A stretch of DNA of 64,000 nt. It comes from Paraphaeosphaeria minitans (Eukaryota; Ascomycota; Dothideomycetes; Pleosporales; Didymosphaeriaceae). The notes below the pieces were generated by a model. The model did no database searches and had not been told where the DNA came from. It saw only the letters and a program-made list of their open reading frames with translations. The number at the start of each line of letters is the position of its first letter. Position 1 is the first letter of the stretch. The stretch spans positions 62,001 to 126,000 of the forward strand of contig WJXW01000011.1 in assembly GCA_015832175.1 (NCBI GenBank), in the 5' to 3' direction. The position numbers and the translations under genes were made by a program. Positions 33,376 to 46,045 of the stretch are shown one piece after another.

Positions 33376-33977
33376 TGCGGCGCGGCGTCTGATTTATACC
33401 GTAGGTATGGCACGCAGCGAGGGCCGAATTATGCCGTCACGCAGCGAGCAATTGCTGCAGCGAGCAATTGCTGCAGCGATGGGGGGGGGGGGGGGTGCGG
33501 TAGCGACGGTGGCCGTTTCGTTTTCGATAGTGGTATCCTGCGCTGGGCAGGGCAGCTTCCGTGGGTGAGGGCGCTGGGGGAGGGTCGTCGCGCTGGACGT
33601 GGGACGTCGGAGCGAGTAGCGTGTCAGGGAATGGTAACGAGGGCGCGCAGACTGCTCAGCAAATGCGTCGAATGGTGGTCGAGGGGATGTAAAATGGAGT
33701 GCGTGCTGGGACGGATGCTGCGCCGTGGATAATAGGTAGGTAGGTAGGTAAGTCGGTCGGTCGGTGGGTAGGTAGACTAAGTCGGTGGGTAGGTAAGTCG
33801 GTGGGTGGGTAGGTAGGTAGGTATGGCCGGGCGCTGGGTATTTCTCTTTGCTAACAGGCCTGACGGTGACCCCACTCGCCGTGCCATGTACTATGTAGAC
33901 GTCAGATCACGCATCCCTGCCGGGTGTGCGCAAGCGGAAACACAGGTCCAGGGCAGGACCAGGGCGCCTGGTGCAGC

Positions 33978-34165
33978 TCGCGCCTGCCCTCCAGACTGGG
34001 TAGACCGTAGACGACCAGCCCGCGCCTGCCCTCCAGACAGACTAGGTAGGTAGGCTACCAGTCCGCGCCTGCCCTCCAGACTGGGTAGACCGTAGACGAC
34101 CAGCCCGCGCCTGCCCTCCAGACTGGGTAAACAGACCGTCCAGTCCGCGCCTGCCCTTCTCGCTG
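33978..34165. repeat. Minisatellite, about 42-bp unit, five copies
   Basis: Units start with CGCGCCTGCCCTCCAGACTG at about 33,979, 34,020, 34,064, 34,105 and 34,146. The third spacer differs by containing GTAGGTAG. Confidence 0.85.
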
Positions 34166-34469
34166 CCCCCTCCTCTAGTGTCCACCGGCGCCATCGCTCC
34201 ACTGCCGACCTGGTGGGCTGGTGGGCTGGTGGGCTGGCCTAGGCTGGGCTGAGGCCCCGCCACGGACGCCAGGCAGCGGGAGATGTACAGTACTTGGAGC
34301 GCATGGGGCACGACATGTACAGTACCTCGAGCGCATGGGGCGAAATGCACAGATGGGGCACGAAATGTACAGCACCTCGAGCCCGCGGTACCTAGACTGG
34401 ATACTACCTAGACCATCTACCTACCGTGCAGGCAGGTGCAGCACTGAAGAGTTTGCGACGCCCAGGCCG

Positions 34470-34650
34470 TCAGCCCACCCAGACACCCAGTCCACACACC
34501 CAGACACCCAGTCCGCACACCCAATCCACACACCCAGACACCCAGTCCGCACACCCAGACTACACACCCAGACTACCCACCCAACTACACACCCAGCCCT
34601 CACACCCAGCCCTCACACCCAGTCCACACACCCAGCCCTCCCCTCGGACC
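34470..34650. repeat. CACCCAGnC minisatellite
   Basis: Irregular tandem array of CACACCCAG, ACACCCAGTC and CCGCACACCCAG units. No coding role is evident. Confidence 0.85.
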
Positions 34651-35741
34651 CGCTGACAGGCCCTCGACGGCGGGACTCACGGCGGTGCAACGCGACCGTT
34701 GTGCCTTCATCTAACCGTGCATCCAGCCTGCGTGCGGCGTATCGCTGCGTCCTGCAAATCATCATGTACCTACCTACCTGCCTGCCTGCCTGCCTGCCTA
34801 CCTACCTACCTGCCTACCTACCTGCCTACCTGCCTACCTGCTGTACCTACCCACTGTATCATGCCCTCGACGCCATTCATCGCCCATCGCCCGCCGCCCA
34901 ACGCCCTAGGTAACGCTCTCTGCCCGCGCCCTGCTGGGTACAGCTGGTCCGCCATGTGACGACCATCTGCCCGTTGCCCGTTGCCCGTTGCCCGTTGCCC
35001 GTTGCAGTCCAGGCGGACGGCCCTCCGTCGGCTCCCACAACGCTGGGCTCGCTGCCACTGCCACTGCCACTGCCGGTGTTGGTGCCAGCTGCGCCCACCA
35101 AGCTACGAGTACGGCACGGCTTACACGCTGCACTCGGTCTGGCTTACTAGGTATTATTCGCGCATTCGACTTGCCTAGAGAAATAAACGTATAGGTATTT
35201 CGCCCGTCGTCATCACCACCACCACTAGAGACCTCAGTCCCAGTCCGCTAGATACCTAGTCCCCGCCTGCGGTGGCAATCGCCGCCTCCATCGCACGGTT
35301 TCTCGGCACTGCCCACTCCTCCTCGCCATTGGCTACGAGTCGGCTCATTCCGATGCACGGCATGCCGAGCGACCTCCTGGATGCTGTGTCTGCAAACCTG
35401 TCATGGCGGACAGGTCGCTCAAAATCCACCCAGACTTTCTGATTAGCTCTGCCAGGCACCCTCCATCGCGCCTTCCCGCATTGTCTGACCAAAGGTCTGA
35501 CCAGTTGTGGCCCTCACTCTCGCCGAGCATTCTGTACCCTTACATCATCTCCACTAGAGCAACGCATTTCTTGGAAACTTTCCATCGTCTAGACCTGTGC
35601 AACATAGAGTCCACGAGATCGTCACCCCACGCAGAATCCCATCAAACCCCAGGTCCCCACCTGTCTCCAGAAAGCTGCCTGCTTCCCTCAGACTTCCCGC
35701 CATTACCTATATCAACCTCTCTCCCAGAGGCTGCTCTTCGC

Positions 35742-35840
35742 ACATGAAATACTACCCACGTGAAATACTACCCACGTGAAATACTACCCACGTGAAATAC
35801 TACCCACGTGAAATACTACCCACATGAAATCCTACCCACC
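35742..35840. repeat. 16-bp tandem repeat creating four CACGTG boxes
   Basis: Six copies of RTGAAATACTACCCAC. At four unit junctions the sequence reads CACGTG (35757, 35773, 35789, 35805), the palindromic E-box bound by bHLH factors, at exact 16-bp spacing. Outer units carry CACATG instead. No start codon with a recognisable gene lies within 1 kb on either side. Confidence 0.85.
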
Positions 35841-38420
35841 ACGGTACTGAATGTTGCCAGCACACGCCGTTTTTGTCAAATCTACCCATCAAGACTCAGC
35901 AATTGACGGCCAGGAACTATCGACCCTCCGTTCCCATCCCCTCGGCACTAGATGTCCATTCCGGCCGCATCGAGCAATCTTTCTGTCATCTGCACCGTGC
36001 TTTACGTGGCATGAGGTCGAAACAGAGTACAATCCTCCATGGAGCTAGCCCTACCAACCGTGGTTCCTTGACCCGTGTCGGACCAGAAATCACAAAATCG
36101 TAAGGCTTAGTACACGACGCTTCCCATGGTACATGCGATGGCTCTGCCGAGCGGCTCCACAACCTTGAAATCACACCTGCATGTTCTACACATTCTGTTA
36201 TTAGATACTAATGATTTCACCTCGCCCGGAGTGATGCAATGATACACTTTAGCTTCACAGAGAGAAACGGCTGACGCCATAATTAGCCAATCCTGGCCTC
36301 CACGATTATACATCTGGTACACCAGACCCGTCAACCAACACCAGTGTCATGGGAAGACGACATCCACGCGAGGTACCCCTCTTGACACACCACTCACAGT
36401 TTCAGCATTCCAGCATCTCCAATGCCTCGTGTGCGCCCCTCTTTTGGAAGATTCAAATTGTGTTCCACACTATTGCCTCGCATTTGATCGATGGTTCCCT
36501 CGACGCATCCAATCGCAGTCGAGTTTCCCTGGAAGATCCCACTGCGTCTCTTACACTGCCTCACCTTTGGTCGAGGTTTCAAACCTATCTCAACAAAATC
36601 CAATGGACATCCTACCCCGTCAATCACAGCTTCTTCGACTCATAGCCAAGATGGTTCACTCTCTAGACCTAGATTAGACGCATCCGATGGCGGTACGTCG
36701 CGTTGTGGAACAGTGACTAGCAGAGTAGGTATAATCGATAACGCGTTTCGAATGGCAGTGTCGATCGAATAGCAACTACAGCATACGATGTATGGCCATA
36801 TTCTCAGGTCTCCAATGGAACACACCGGCCCGCAGACGGCGTTGCAGTGCAGCCTGACTGCCACTGATTCCGCCAGTTGATAGCGACGAGTGGATAGACT
36901 TGTGCAGCTCAAACGGTCGGTTGCATGATTCGGGACATGAATTGCATCGCTGTCTGAGCGGTCTAGGCTTTGCGTGCAGCAAGCGTTCACTTGGAGCAAC
37001 TCTGCAACTTTGGTACCGTAGAATACGTCAACTCAATCGATTCTTCAAGCCTAGTACCGTAAAACAAATGCCGACGCTCTTTCCCAATCGATGGACCAAA
37101 TAACCAGTACTATATTGCTAATGATGATACAGTGCTCCACTGAGCATCTGGAAAAAGTTACGTCACGAAGAGCCTGCACATGGCCCCTCGTCGTGCTTCT
37201 GGCGAGGTTACTATCAAAAAGACGGCACAGACTAGACTACTTGCCGCTGGCGGAGCAGAGCAGACGGCATGAATGGAAGCTTACAAGCGAGCGTCGCGCA
37301 GTGTTTGATCGGTGAGTCTACGCAAGTCTTCGGGATCTCGCGCGAGCTGCGAAGCGGGGATTACAGTTCGAATGCTTTCGTTTCCGCATGCTACCTAGAC
37401 TACCGTGAGCCCACGACATTGATCTTTGGGTTTACTTTGCATTGATTGCCAGATTGAACATGTCAAGCCCGCAGTGCCGCCTAGAGCAGCGACCCAAACT
37501 TGTCGCACAATCGGAATTGGTATGACCAGTTCCAGGGTGCATCTGGGACTGACGGCACCTCGCCTGAGGTTCGGGCGGATAGAACGCCTGTCGAACACCT
37601 TGCAGGAGGCATAGGTACGGTACATGACGGGCCCACATGGTAGCAACGGCTGAGAGAACGCCCGTCCAACCGACCGTTATCAATAACCACAACAATATCT
37701 CGACAGCGTAGATAGCCCGCCATTCTGAGCAAATGCGCAGACTCTGGAGCGGAGCAAGACGCTGCGTCAAGGGACGCTGGCCACCCGACCAATGGCTTTT
37801 GCGAGTGCTGCACACCATCTTCACCCCCGCACCAGCGCTTCTGCGCCCAAGAACGCCGCGATGCTGCAACCGTCGCTTGGCTATGTCCTCGCCTAGGTAG
37901 ATAAACTACCTACTGCCCGAGGATTTGCGGCGTTCGTGCATCGCCGGAGGGGGCCCTTGCCAGCTTCCGATTCTTCCCTTCCCTCATCATGAACATGCGG
38001 CGAACCGTGCCTTGCTGAGCTGCATACGTACCGTACCTACGTCCGGCCCCAACGCTCAAGCCTGTCTACCTACGACTTCCCCTTGTCCCGGTGTGTCAAT
38101 TCTATGAATCACCGTCCTTTTGGAGCGTTACTGCTGATGGTTGTCGTCTTGGGATCCGTCCGTCGTGGACGCTAGGTACCGTACCCTCCACGCCGGAACG
38201 AGCCCTCAAGCGGAACCTATACCTACCTAGGCACCTACACAGTAGGTAGGTACTCTTGGCGCGTGGCGTGTCGTGTGAGGCCACTTCGGCAGTAGTCCAG
38301 CTCTTCTTCGCGTCGTGTTCGAACAGGCGTAAGTAGGTAGTCTACCGGTAGGTACCGTACCTACAGTAGGTAGCAACTTTCTGCGCTCGCGGGCCTTTGC
38401 CGAGCATGTTGCTTTCCTCT

Positions 38421-38615
38421 GGAAGCTCGCATCGAGGCGTGAAGAGCAACTGCGTCCTAATTGGACTCTCTGGAAGCTTGTATCGCGGCGTGAGGAGTAC
38501 TTGCGCCCTAATTGAACTCACGGGAAGTCGCATTGAGGCGTGAAGAGCGACTGGGTCCCGAATTAGGCTCTCTGGAAGCTCGCATCGAGGCATGAAGAAC
38601 AGCTACATTCCCAAT
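38421..38615. repeat. 51-bp tandem repeat, nearly four copies
   Basis: Units beginning GGAAGCTCGCATCGAGGCGT start at 38421, 38472, 38523 and 38574, exactly 51 bp apart. Being a multiple of three, the array leaves an 83-codon ORF open on the minus strand, but that ORF has no support as a gene. Confidence 0.9.
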
Positions 38616-41600
38616 CAGAGTGTGTTCCCGGGAGGAAACCCTTTCGCCTGAAAGCCTCTCGCGACTTTTGCCGTAGTTCAACGCTCAAGTCCGCTCTGAA
38701 TACACGTACATCTCAGTCGGCCTCAGCACGCGAACGCCACCTGGGTCGAAATCGGGCCCTTTTTTGGGTTTGCCTACATCTAACGCTCTTCCCTACATAT
38801 CCCTACCAACGCCCTCCCCTAGACGCCGCGGAGACGGCAACTTCCCTGCCAGCTGCTGATCACAGCACCGTGCCTCTCTCTCCGCAAGCCTCCACTGGTG
38901 TGCGCGGCGCCCTACCGTAACGCCGGCTATCATGATCTCATCTAGATGCAGCCCGAACACGACCAAGCCAGCTCCTCTCCAATGCCGTCTCCACCTCGCG
39001 CGCGCCCGCGCTCGTCACAGCGCGGACGCCGCTCCGCCGAGGACGCGCGGAGAAGAAGAAAATCTCTTCCCTCGGGGGGCCAGCTTTTGCTCGAGGGCCA
39101 CTGTATAGGCTTCGTCGGGCGGCTCCGGTCAGCGGCTTTGCCTCCGAGGGTGCGCCGTCCAGCGAGATGGAGCGCATGTTCGGTGGAGCAGTGGTGCATG
39201 CGGTGGAGCAGTGGTGCATGCGACGGTGGGTTCGGCGGTGCGGGGAATATCTACCTAGATGGTACGTCTACGCAGGGCGAGGTACCGGTACTTGGTGTAG
39301 GTAGGTATAAAGGTAGGCGCGAGTCGGACACCCGCCGCTGGGCCTTGGGTAGCCGAGGGCTTGACTCGCAATGCCGCGCGTGGGGTGCGTTTGGTGGGAG
39401 CATGCCGGATCGTGCCGTGCGCGTCAAGCGTGAAAACTTGACTCCCCCCAAGATGCCGAGCGCGCTGCCGAGTGGATGGTGGTCGGTGGCCAAGGGCTTG
39501 TGTTTTGTGGCCTGATGTGCTGGTGTTGTCGGATACAGCACTCGCAGGGAGACGTGAACTGACGATGAGGTCTAGATCGATCAGTGGCACACCAGACGTA
39601 GTAAGACGTCTCGCATGCTCCGGAGATTTACCTGCATGGACGGCAGATGGATGAAAGCGGTGATTGTCACCGCCATGGACTGAACACACAGCTCCGATCC
39701 ACCCTTCCGATCTCCCCCGGACCACTGACTATCGACATACCTACCTCGGATAGCTACACCAGACTCCAGAGAATAGACCTACCAAGCTTATCCTCCGACC
39801 TGGGTGCGGGAGCAATTGCAGCATCCCATGTCGAGCAGTGGAGTACATAGGACGGCCATCAACGCAGAGCCCGAAAGACCTCGACTCTACAAAGTTGGCC
39901 ACGGCCCGTAGTAGACTAGGACGAGCAGGCGGCCGCAGAGCGAAGTGTACATCTACTACCTACGAACCACGTCGTTTCGTCTCCGAGGCCCTGCCGATCG
40001 GTCGTGCAAGGCAGGACATGGCACTGCTTGCTTACCTACCTTCCGGGACTGAATTGTACGAGCAGAGCTGTGCATAATAGAAGGCTGCCTGGGCTTGGAG
40101 ACCACGCATGTGGAGTACGTTATCAGTACAACTTCAGATGTTCAAGCTACCGGGTGTGCTAGGGGCGCTTGATGGATGTATCTGGCTTGGGGGTTGCCTT
40201 GTAAAAGGGAAAGAAGAAAAGAAAAAAAAAATTCAAGGGCCACACGGCGCCTGGATGTGGCGACTGGGCAGCGCAGGTGGCATCCCTTCGACGCGCGATG
40301 CAAAGCAACATCTGCAGCGCTTTCCAGCCGCTTGCAGACCCACCACGAACTTGACCCGCGTTGGCACAATGTCACCCTCAGATCCATTTCCCCGGCCATG
40401 CGGCGGGCTCGGGCCTCCATACGAGGCTGTGCGGTTACAAAGCAAGCGTTGGTGGTTGTCGTCCCAGAGTGGAGGTGTCTTCGATGTCGTGATGACGGCA
40501 CGTTTCTCAACATGTTTTGGATGGCCCAACGGCGCCGGGCCTCATACGACGCTTCTTTTGGTCATCTGTCGGGTGACAGCGCTTGGTCGTGCATTGTTTC
40601 GACATCATGGAATTGTGGTGCGTGCTAGACTACGGTAATGCTGGGAAGAGGGCGGTGTTGGACTGTGCTGGTCTGGGTAGTTCTTGCTTCGGCTCCTTTT
40701 TTGGGGCTGGGAGGACGAGTTGATCCCGCTTGGTCTGGAATGGGTATCTACGTCTTCTTGGATGATTTCTGTTCTGTTTCTTCAAGTCTGTCCGTGGGAG
40801 CTGCGAGGTCGACTGCAACGACGCTGCGTCCTCGTTCGAAGGATGAAGGCAGAGTCAGTGAGCGCTGTTACCACGCCTCCGAGAGAAATTTTGCGCTTCT
40901 TGGAGTGTTTCAGGTGATGACGGAAATGTTGCTTGGAAAGGTCGCAAGGCAAGAATATACTCTGGAAATGCAACTATAGCAACCATTGCTTGATCTGAGG
41001 ACAGCGGCATGCTCATCAGACGAAGATTGCGCCAATTCTCGTCCACTGTCTTCAGGCTGCGCCCAAGTCAAACTCACTCCTGCCGTCCTTCCTCCGCCCT
41101 CTCAAGCCCATCCATCTCTCGTCTCTTCTCCCCTTCCTTGCCTTTAGCTTTCTCCAACCGCCCCATCTTCCTTTCCACCGTCAGGTCCAACATCACCACT
41201 CCCCAACCCCCAAACCTTGCCTGCCGCCCCCAGCCCCTTGCAGACACTCTCCTCCCACCCTTTCTACATCCCCTGTATAGCCGCCCACCGCCTCCGCGAG
41301 CTCCTCCATCGCCACCATCTGCTCTGCCTTGAGCGTCCTCAGCCGCCGTTTACCGGTCAAATATATTGACGCTAATAGCAAGCCCAACAGCGTGTGCAAC
41401 AGTCCGTGATAATACCCTTACTTAGCGGTTGGTCAGAAAGTACTGAGAGAGGAGGAGCTCTTGGGCTGTGGTGCGGGTGGCTTGGGAGTCGATGTTTTTA
41501 AGGACAGCGCGAGACATGTGCGGAGCTTGGGATCGGTGTGCGCGTGGGAATCGGGAGCAGATGGCGAGGTAGAGAAGGGCGAGGTAGAGAAGGGCGATGT

Positions 41601-41639
41601 AGAGGGCGCCTGTGGATACACTGTTTGCGATGGGCTTGG

Positions 41640-42110
41640 TCTCGGGGGGTATAGAGGGTGTGAAGTGCCGTTGCCGTTCTTGAGCCAGAAGATCCACCTC
41701 CAGTCGGTCTTTTGGCTGATCCAGCCATCCGAACAGGGCCCTAAGAAGCTACGCATAGTGGTGGCATAGGAGATGATGGTCGAGTAGAGCGTGTACTTGT
41801 CCGGCGTGCACGTTTCGGGAAGAATGACCAAGGTCATGGTCGCACATTGCGCCTCCGCATATACCTTGAGATGCTCTGAACATGATCCTGCAGAATTCTC
41901 CCTGGCCGCCTTCTTTTTGATCATGCACAGTGATATCTACGCCGAGTCGGTGAGCAAACGGAACTTGCAGCTCCGTCAGCGTACTCCCCAACGCGTACGC
42001 AATCGAGGAAACGACGAATATCCTGGTTTGCATCCACCGTGGACAATTCCATTCTTCCGGCTATCTTCCGAACGTGACTTGAGAATTTGCTCGCCTCGTC
42101 CAACGAACCA
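41640..42110 (-). pseudogene. Decayed MFS drug-transporter (DHA14/Azr1-like) fragment
   Basis: Minus-strand islands appear in the correct order for transmembrane segments 2-6: TRIFVVSSIAYALGSTLTEL (about 41,960-42,020), a probable intron, FRASQGICGGA (about 41,860-41,890; family R.QGIGGG motif), after one frameshift TMTLVILPETCTPDKY (about 41,790-41,840), then LGPCSDGWISQKTDWRWIFW (about 41,690-41,750; family GP..GG.I....WRW.F motif). The conserved GPVLGG glycines are partly replaced and the C-terminal half is missing. It is inactive; the substrate class cannot be told. Confidence 0.6.
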
Positions 42111-42848
42111 GGAGCGATTCGACGTTCGCAGTCTCCCAGCTGTTTCTCGCCTCGCTTGCTGTAGGTAGGTAATCCTTCCAGTGAGACCGCCACCACAGCA
42201 CAACGTACCTAATTCCAACTTGTTATTCTTGATCCCAAACTCACGCTCTTGCCACTTGTTACCTACCTAGAACGTCGTCTGGTCTATCTACCCCCCTATG
42301 GTAATTGTAACCCCATCGCCATCCCCCGAAGCCACCAACAGAACATCGTCATCCGGGCCCCGCTTACGGCCGTTGAAGGATTCGGCACCCATCTCGGCTG
42401 CGCACCGAAAGGGGTAGGGGCATGTGTACACTGTTTCACCTCACCCAGGGATAGAAACTCGCGCGGCGCGGACTTGCAAAACTGCTGACTGTATCGGGAA
42501 GTGATGTGCGCTGCACAGACTTCGGGTCGAGGGCGGACCGTGCGGTGGGGATGTGATGCACGGGGGAGGTGCGGTTGCATATAAACTGGCTCAATGTGTT
42601 GTATTATATGTCAAGACCCGTAGGTTACAACAATGTACGAAAAGGGGAGAAGGAAGCGGAGTCGCAGAGAAACGTCTGTTCTACAGCACAGCGGTAGCTA
42701 CCAGGACGAACAAATGGGCGAAAGAGAAAAGAATGGGTACGAAAGATAAGAAAACAACGTGAACGCTCAATAAAAATGTCAATCCGGGTAAAATTTCCAA
42801 AAGAATGCGCCGAACCATCCAGCCCCCACCTCAGCCCAATTACCGTCC

Positions 42849-44970
42849 CTAATCCCAATTTTTAGGATCGCGATGCACAGCCCGCAGCCCTTGTAGCCCT
42901 ATTGTCTTTTCTCCTGCGTCGTCATCAAACGGATTTCGCTCTGGCGTCGGCGCCCTCGGAAACCCAACGTGCGCCTCCGGATCCTGGCTTTGCTGCAGAT
43001 GGTCCCGGTGACACGCCATGCTGAGCTCGTGCTTACTGGCCATTCCGATACCGATGAGGTCCTCGAGGCGACTCGTCTTGAAGCTTGTTGGCTTCCTCGG
43101 CACGGTGGAGATGAGGTATATGGCGGTGAGCATGGCGAGCAGCGGCGGCAGCGTGAAGAGGACAGCGAAGCGCTGGCCCGAACCAACGCGTGTGCAGGCG
43201 AAGGTCGCGTGGCCTTGTGCTGCAGCGTGGAAGTTGATGGGGTCAGCCAGCGGGCTGCTGCTGCGCATGCTGTCGAGGGTCGACATTTGGGACATGGTGA
43301 TACCGGTTGTGAGGCCGAGGACGTCTTCGAGTGCGTTGGTGGACTGGTTGAAGCCGTAGGGCGCCCTGCGGATAAGTTTTTGCCAGGAGGCCACAGTCGA
43401 GTAGCGGTCTGATGTGTCGGTAACGTTGAGGGCTTGGTTGAAGATGGTGTTGGTCATGCCATTCCAGTAGCGGCCCTCTGAGAGTGGAGCCACGAGTGCG
43501 GCAGCGGCACCGCCTGCGTACCCGTTGCCTAGGGTCCAGTTGGCAGTATTGTTTGTTGTGGCAGCACAACCGTCGACGCCGGATACCAACTTGGAGTAAG
43601 ACGGGGTCGTTGTAAGAATGCCTTGCTGCAGCTCGAGGGTTAGCGTCCGCCATTTGATCGTCGGCTGGACATCAATGTCACAGCTTAGAGCGTATGTGAC
43701 ATTTTTTACGACCCCGGCGCTCATCGCCTCGTAATTTTCCGCATGCATGGCAAGAAAGCCTTCGTCGCCTATCGAGGCAGCGAGAGTAAGACTTATGATC
43801 CCGGTCGCGCTCATGGCAATGGTTCCCTTGCCAACAGTGTTCTCTTGTGGACAGAAGCGAGAAACCATGACGCCAAATTTGCCATTGGGGTCTTCGGCAT
43901 TCGCTTGGGTGAAGTTGCAGCCGCCAGCTTCGACGGATGTCTGGTGGAAAACGGCTTCAGTGTCAGACACGTTTTCGGGGATTTTTGAGCTAAAAGATAC
44001 GCTGCCTCCAGGACGGCAGCTGACTGGGTTGGTGACCATGACCGGAAGACATTGAGAGACTGTGCGCAGCATGGACTGGTTGACCTTTGCACCGTGAAGG
44101 CCATCAAACGGCTCGACAATCTCGGGGAAATTGGTGTAGAATATTTCTGGGGTTCCAATCGCTGAGCTTTGAATTCCAACCCCGTTACGCGAGTAAGCTA
44201 CGTGTGCTGGGTTGATGGTGTTGATGGATCCCATGAACTGTGCGCCTGACCAGGATGGACATCCGAGGTTGGTCGTGGCAAAGTACGCCGACCCATCGTC
44301 ATTGTTCCATAAGGCTTGAAATTCCCATAGAGGCGATGAACGCTCGGTGTTGTTGTTGGTCAACATCCTCGTGCATTCGTTGTCGGCCCCGCTGTGTATG
44401 CGGGGAGGCTCCAGGTCCATGAAGCATGTAGTGTCGGTCAAGGTCACCGCAGCTACGACGGCTGTGGTAATGAGACCCGTGAACAGGAAAGAAAGCTGTG
44501 GTAAAACGGTTGCCTTGAACGATGTGACTCGCTCATAGAAGGTGTTTATGCCCAAGACCTTCACACCATGCACGGTCAGCAGATGTCGTACCGATCTCAC
44601 AGTCTTCAACTATCGGAGGATTACTCACAGCGCGCCATTTCTGCATAATATGGGGACTGTGATGATGCTGATATTTGACATCGGAAATTTCGTGGTTGAT
44701 TTGGCGCAACCATTGTTTCTGGATTTCACCGCTGGCATGGCGAGCGAGGACTGTTGCGACGATTGCGCTGGCGATGTTATATGCGACCTGGAATTGTCAG
44801 CAAGGTATCTTGGGATGTCGACGAAGACGGACTTTGAAGCGAGTTGTTAGTCTGTAACCAGGTACCACGATCGTGACAAACACGAGCGAGTATGTGAATA
44901 CGAAGATGGAGAGGAGAATGAAAATTGCTACCAGCAGGTTCACTGGCAAGCCAGATAGTCTGTGGGACAT
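42849..44970 (-). CDS. Multi-pass membrane protein with large glycosylated extracellular domain, unknown function
   Basis: Three exons inferred on the minus strand: 44970-44866, 44787-44629, 44558-42849 (657 aa). Both introns are phase 0 with CTGAC branch sites. Predicted topology: TM1 residues about 10-33, a second hydrophobic stretch at VAYNIASAIVATVLA (36-50), TM at LPQLSFLFTGLITTAVVAAV (about 107-126), a luminal/extracellular domain of about 400 residues with several N-x-S/T sequons (NVSD, NFTQ, NVTY, NNTANWT, NQST) and paired cysteines, then a last TM FAVLFTLPPLLAMLTAIYLI (near 570-590) and a charged cytosolic tail. This architecture recurs in fungal-specific membrane proteins with no assigned function. 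No catalytic motif was seen. The start at 44970 is the first ATG before TM1. Confidence 0.72.
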
Positions 44971-46045
44971 TTTGTCGCAACTATTGGGTCCCGACAAATG
45001 AGCGCAGATGGTGTACAGCTACCAGAGCTAGGTCCAGCGATGGTGGTGGTTGTGCAGAAAGGGGTAAGTGAGTGACACAAGGGCGACATGATAGCAGAGG
45101 GTGAGTGACACAAGGGCGACATGATAGTAGAGGGGTGGACCAAGTGTTGTTCCATAACGAGCCCGGGCAAGGATGCAATTCGGCCAGGTACGGGTGGCGC
45201 CTAAGAGGGCCTGTTCGGCTGCAGGCCTGGGGAGGGTGTGAAACTCCGAAGGGTGCTGTGATTGGCGGGGAGTCCGGCGCTGGAGCGGACATGGGGGCTG
45301 CACAAGCCCCTTCGCACGCACTGTGGGTAGGTCTAGATGGTGTTTTTAGAACGACACAGGCACACGTCCTCAAAGCCGATCGTTCGGTATGAACAAACAA
45401 GGCGCACTCGCGCTACTTGCAACGAAGGCACATCGGGGTTACGCACGAAGGCCTCGATGGCGATGCGAAGCGTGGGTCGAGTCGTCATTCGACATGGCAA
45501 CGAAAAGCTCGGCTGCTGGAGCGAGGAGTGACGACGAGGCGAGAGAAGGACCGACGGGATCAAACGTCACGAGAAGAAGGGGTATGCGGGGGGTGGCCGT
45601 CGTGGTGGCCGTGGTGGTGGCCGTGGTGGTGGTAGTGGTGATGGTGGTGGTGATGTCGGTCCCAAGTTGGTCTCAGTTCAGAACGCAGATGCACGCAAGC
45701 AGCAGCCGAGGCCCAGCAGGGGTCCAGCTGCTAACGAATCAGAGCACCCCGCATTTCATTAGACGCCCGTTGCCGTCGTTTGGAGGGGAGTGGCTGCTCA
45801 CCTTTTTGCGCTTCGACTGGAGCTCTAGCAGACGCAGCTTCTGCTTCTCTCGTCAAAGTTGCATGCCGCCCGTCCGCTTCATACTGCGAGGACCTTCGAG
45901 GGTGCTTCTCTTCTGCGCGACAGCTGGTGGCGCCATCGCTCGCTCGCCCGTGCAACCTCCCCGCCCGCAGCCCCACCCGCTCGCGATAGATACATACCCA
46001 CCCCGCGAGCGCAACTACTCCCGATACCACACGCAGATCCTCAAA
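44971..46045. promoter_or_regulatory. Divergent promoter region
   Basis: 1.07 kb between two divergent start codons. Contains a two-copy 33-bp tandem repeat (GTGAGTGACACAAGGGCGAC at 45068 and 45101) and a GTG/GGT trinucleotide run at about 45,595-45,657. An open frame continues upstream of the SPATA20-like start to 45389, but it runs through the trinucleotide tract (poly-Val) and shows no conservation. Confidence 0.55.

Larger units (their letters stand above)
33207..42848. other. 9.6-kb gene-poor, repeat-rich GC region
   Basis: No intact gene could be supported. The region holds many GTAG/CTAC tetranucleotide runs (for example 33,735-33,750, 33,812-33,826, 34,768-34,850), a 15-G run at 33,481-33,495, minisatellites (listed separately), and a decayed MFS transporter near its right end. 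Longer ORFs (38946-39515, 40108-40638) have no recognisable domain and biased composition. The contrast with the dense gene spacing on both sides is striking. Confidence 0.5.

Noticed and set aside
33481..33495. Run of 15 G
   Set aside because: Could be a quadruplex or assembly artefact, but nothing around it gives it a function.
38946..39515. 189-codon plus-strand ORF
   Set aside because: Arg/Ser/Gly-rich, contains an 18-bp duplication, no domain, no splice context; likely open by GC composition.
41009..41332. 107-codon plus-strand ORF with a presequence-like Arg/Ser N-terminus
   Set aside because: Resembles a mitochondrial targeting peptide but the remainder is Pro-rich low complexity without a domain.
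45389..46045. N-terminal extension of the DUF255 gene
   Set aside because: The frame is open but runs through a GTG microsatellite (poly-Val) and shows no conserved residues; the downstream Kozak-like ATG is preferred.
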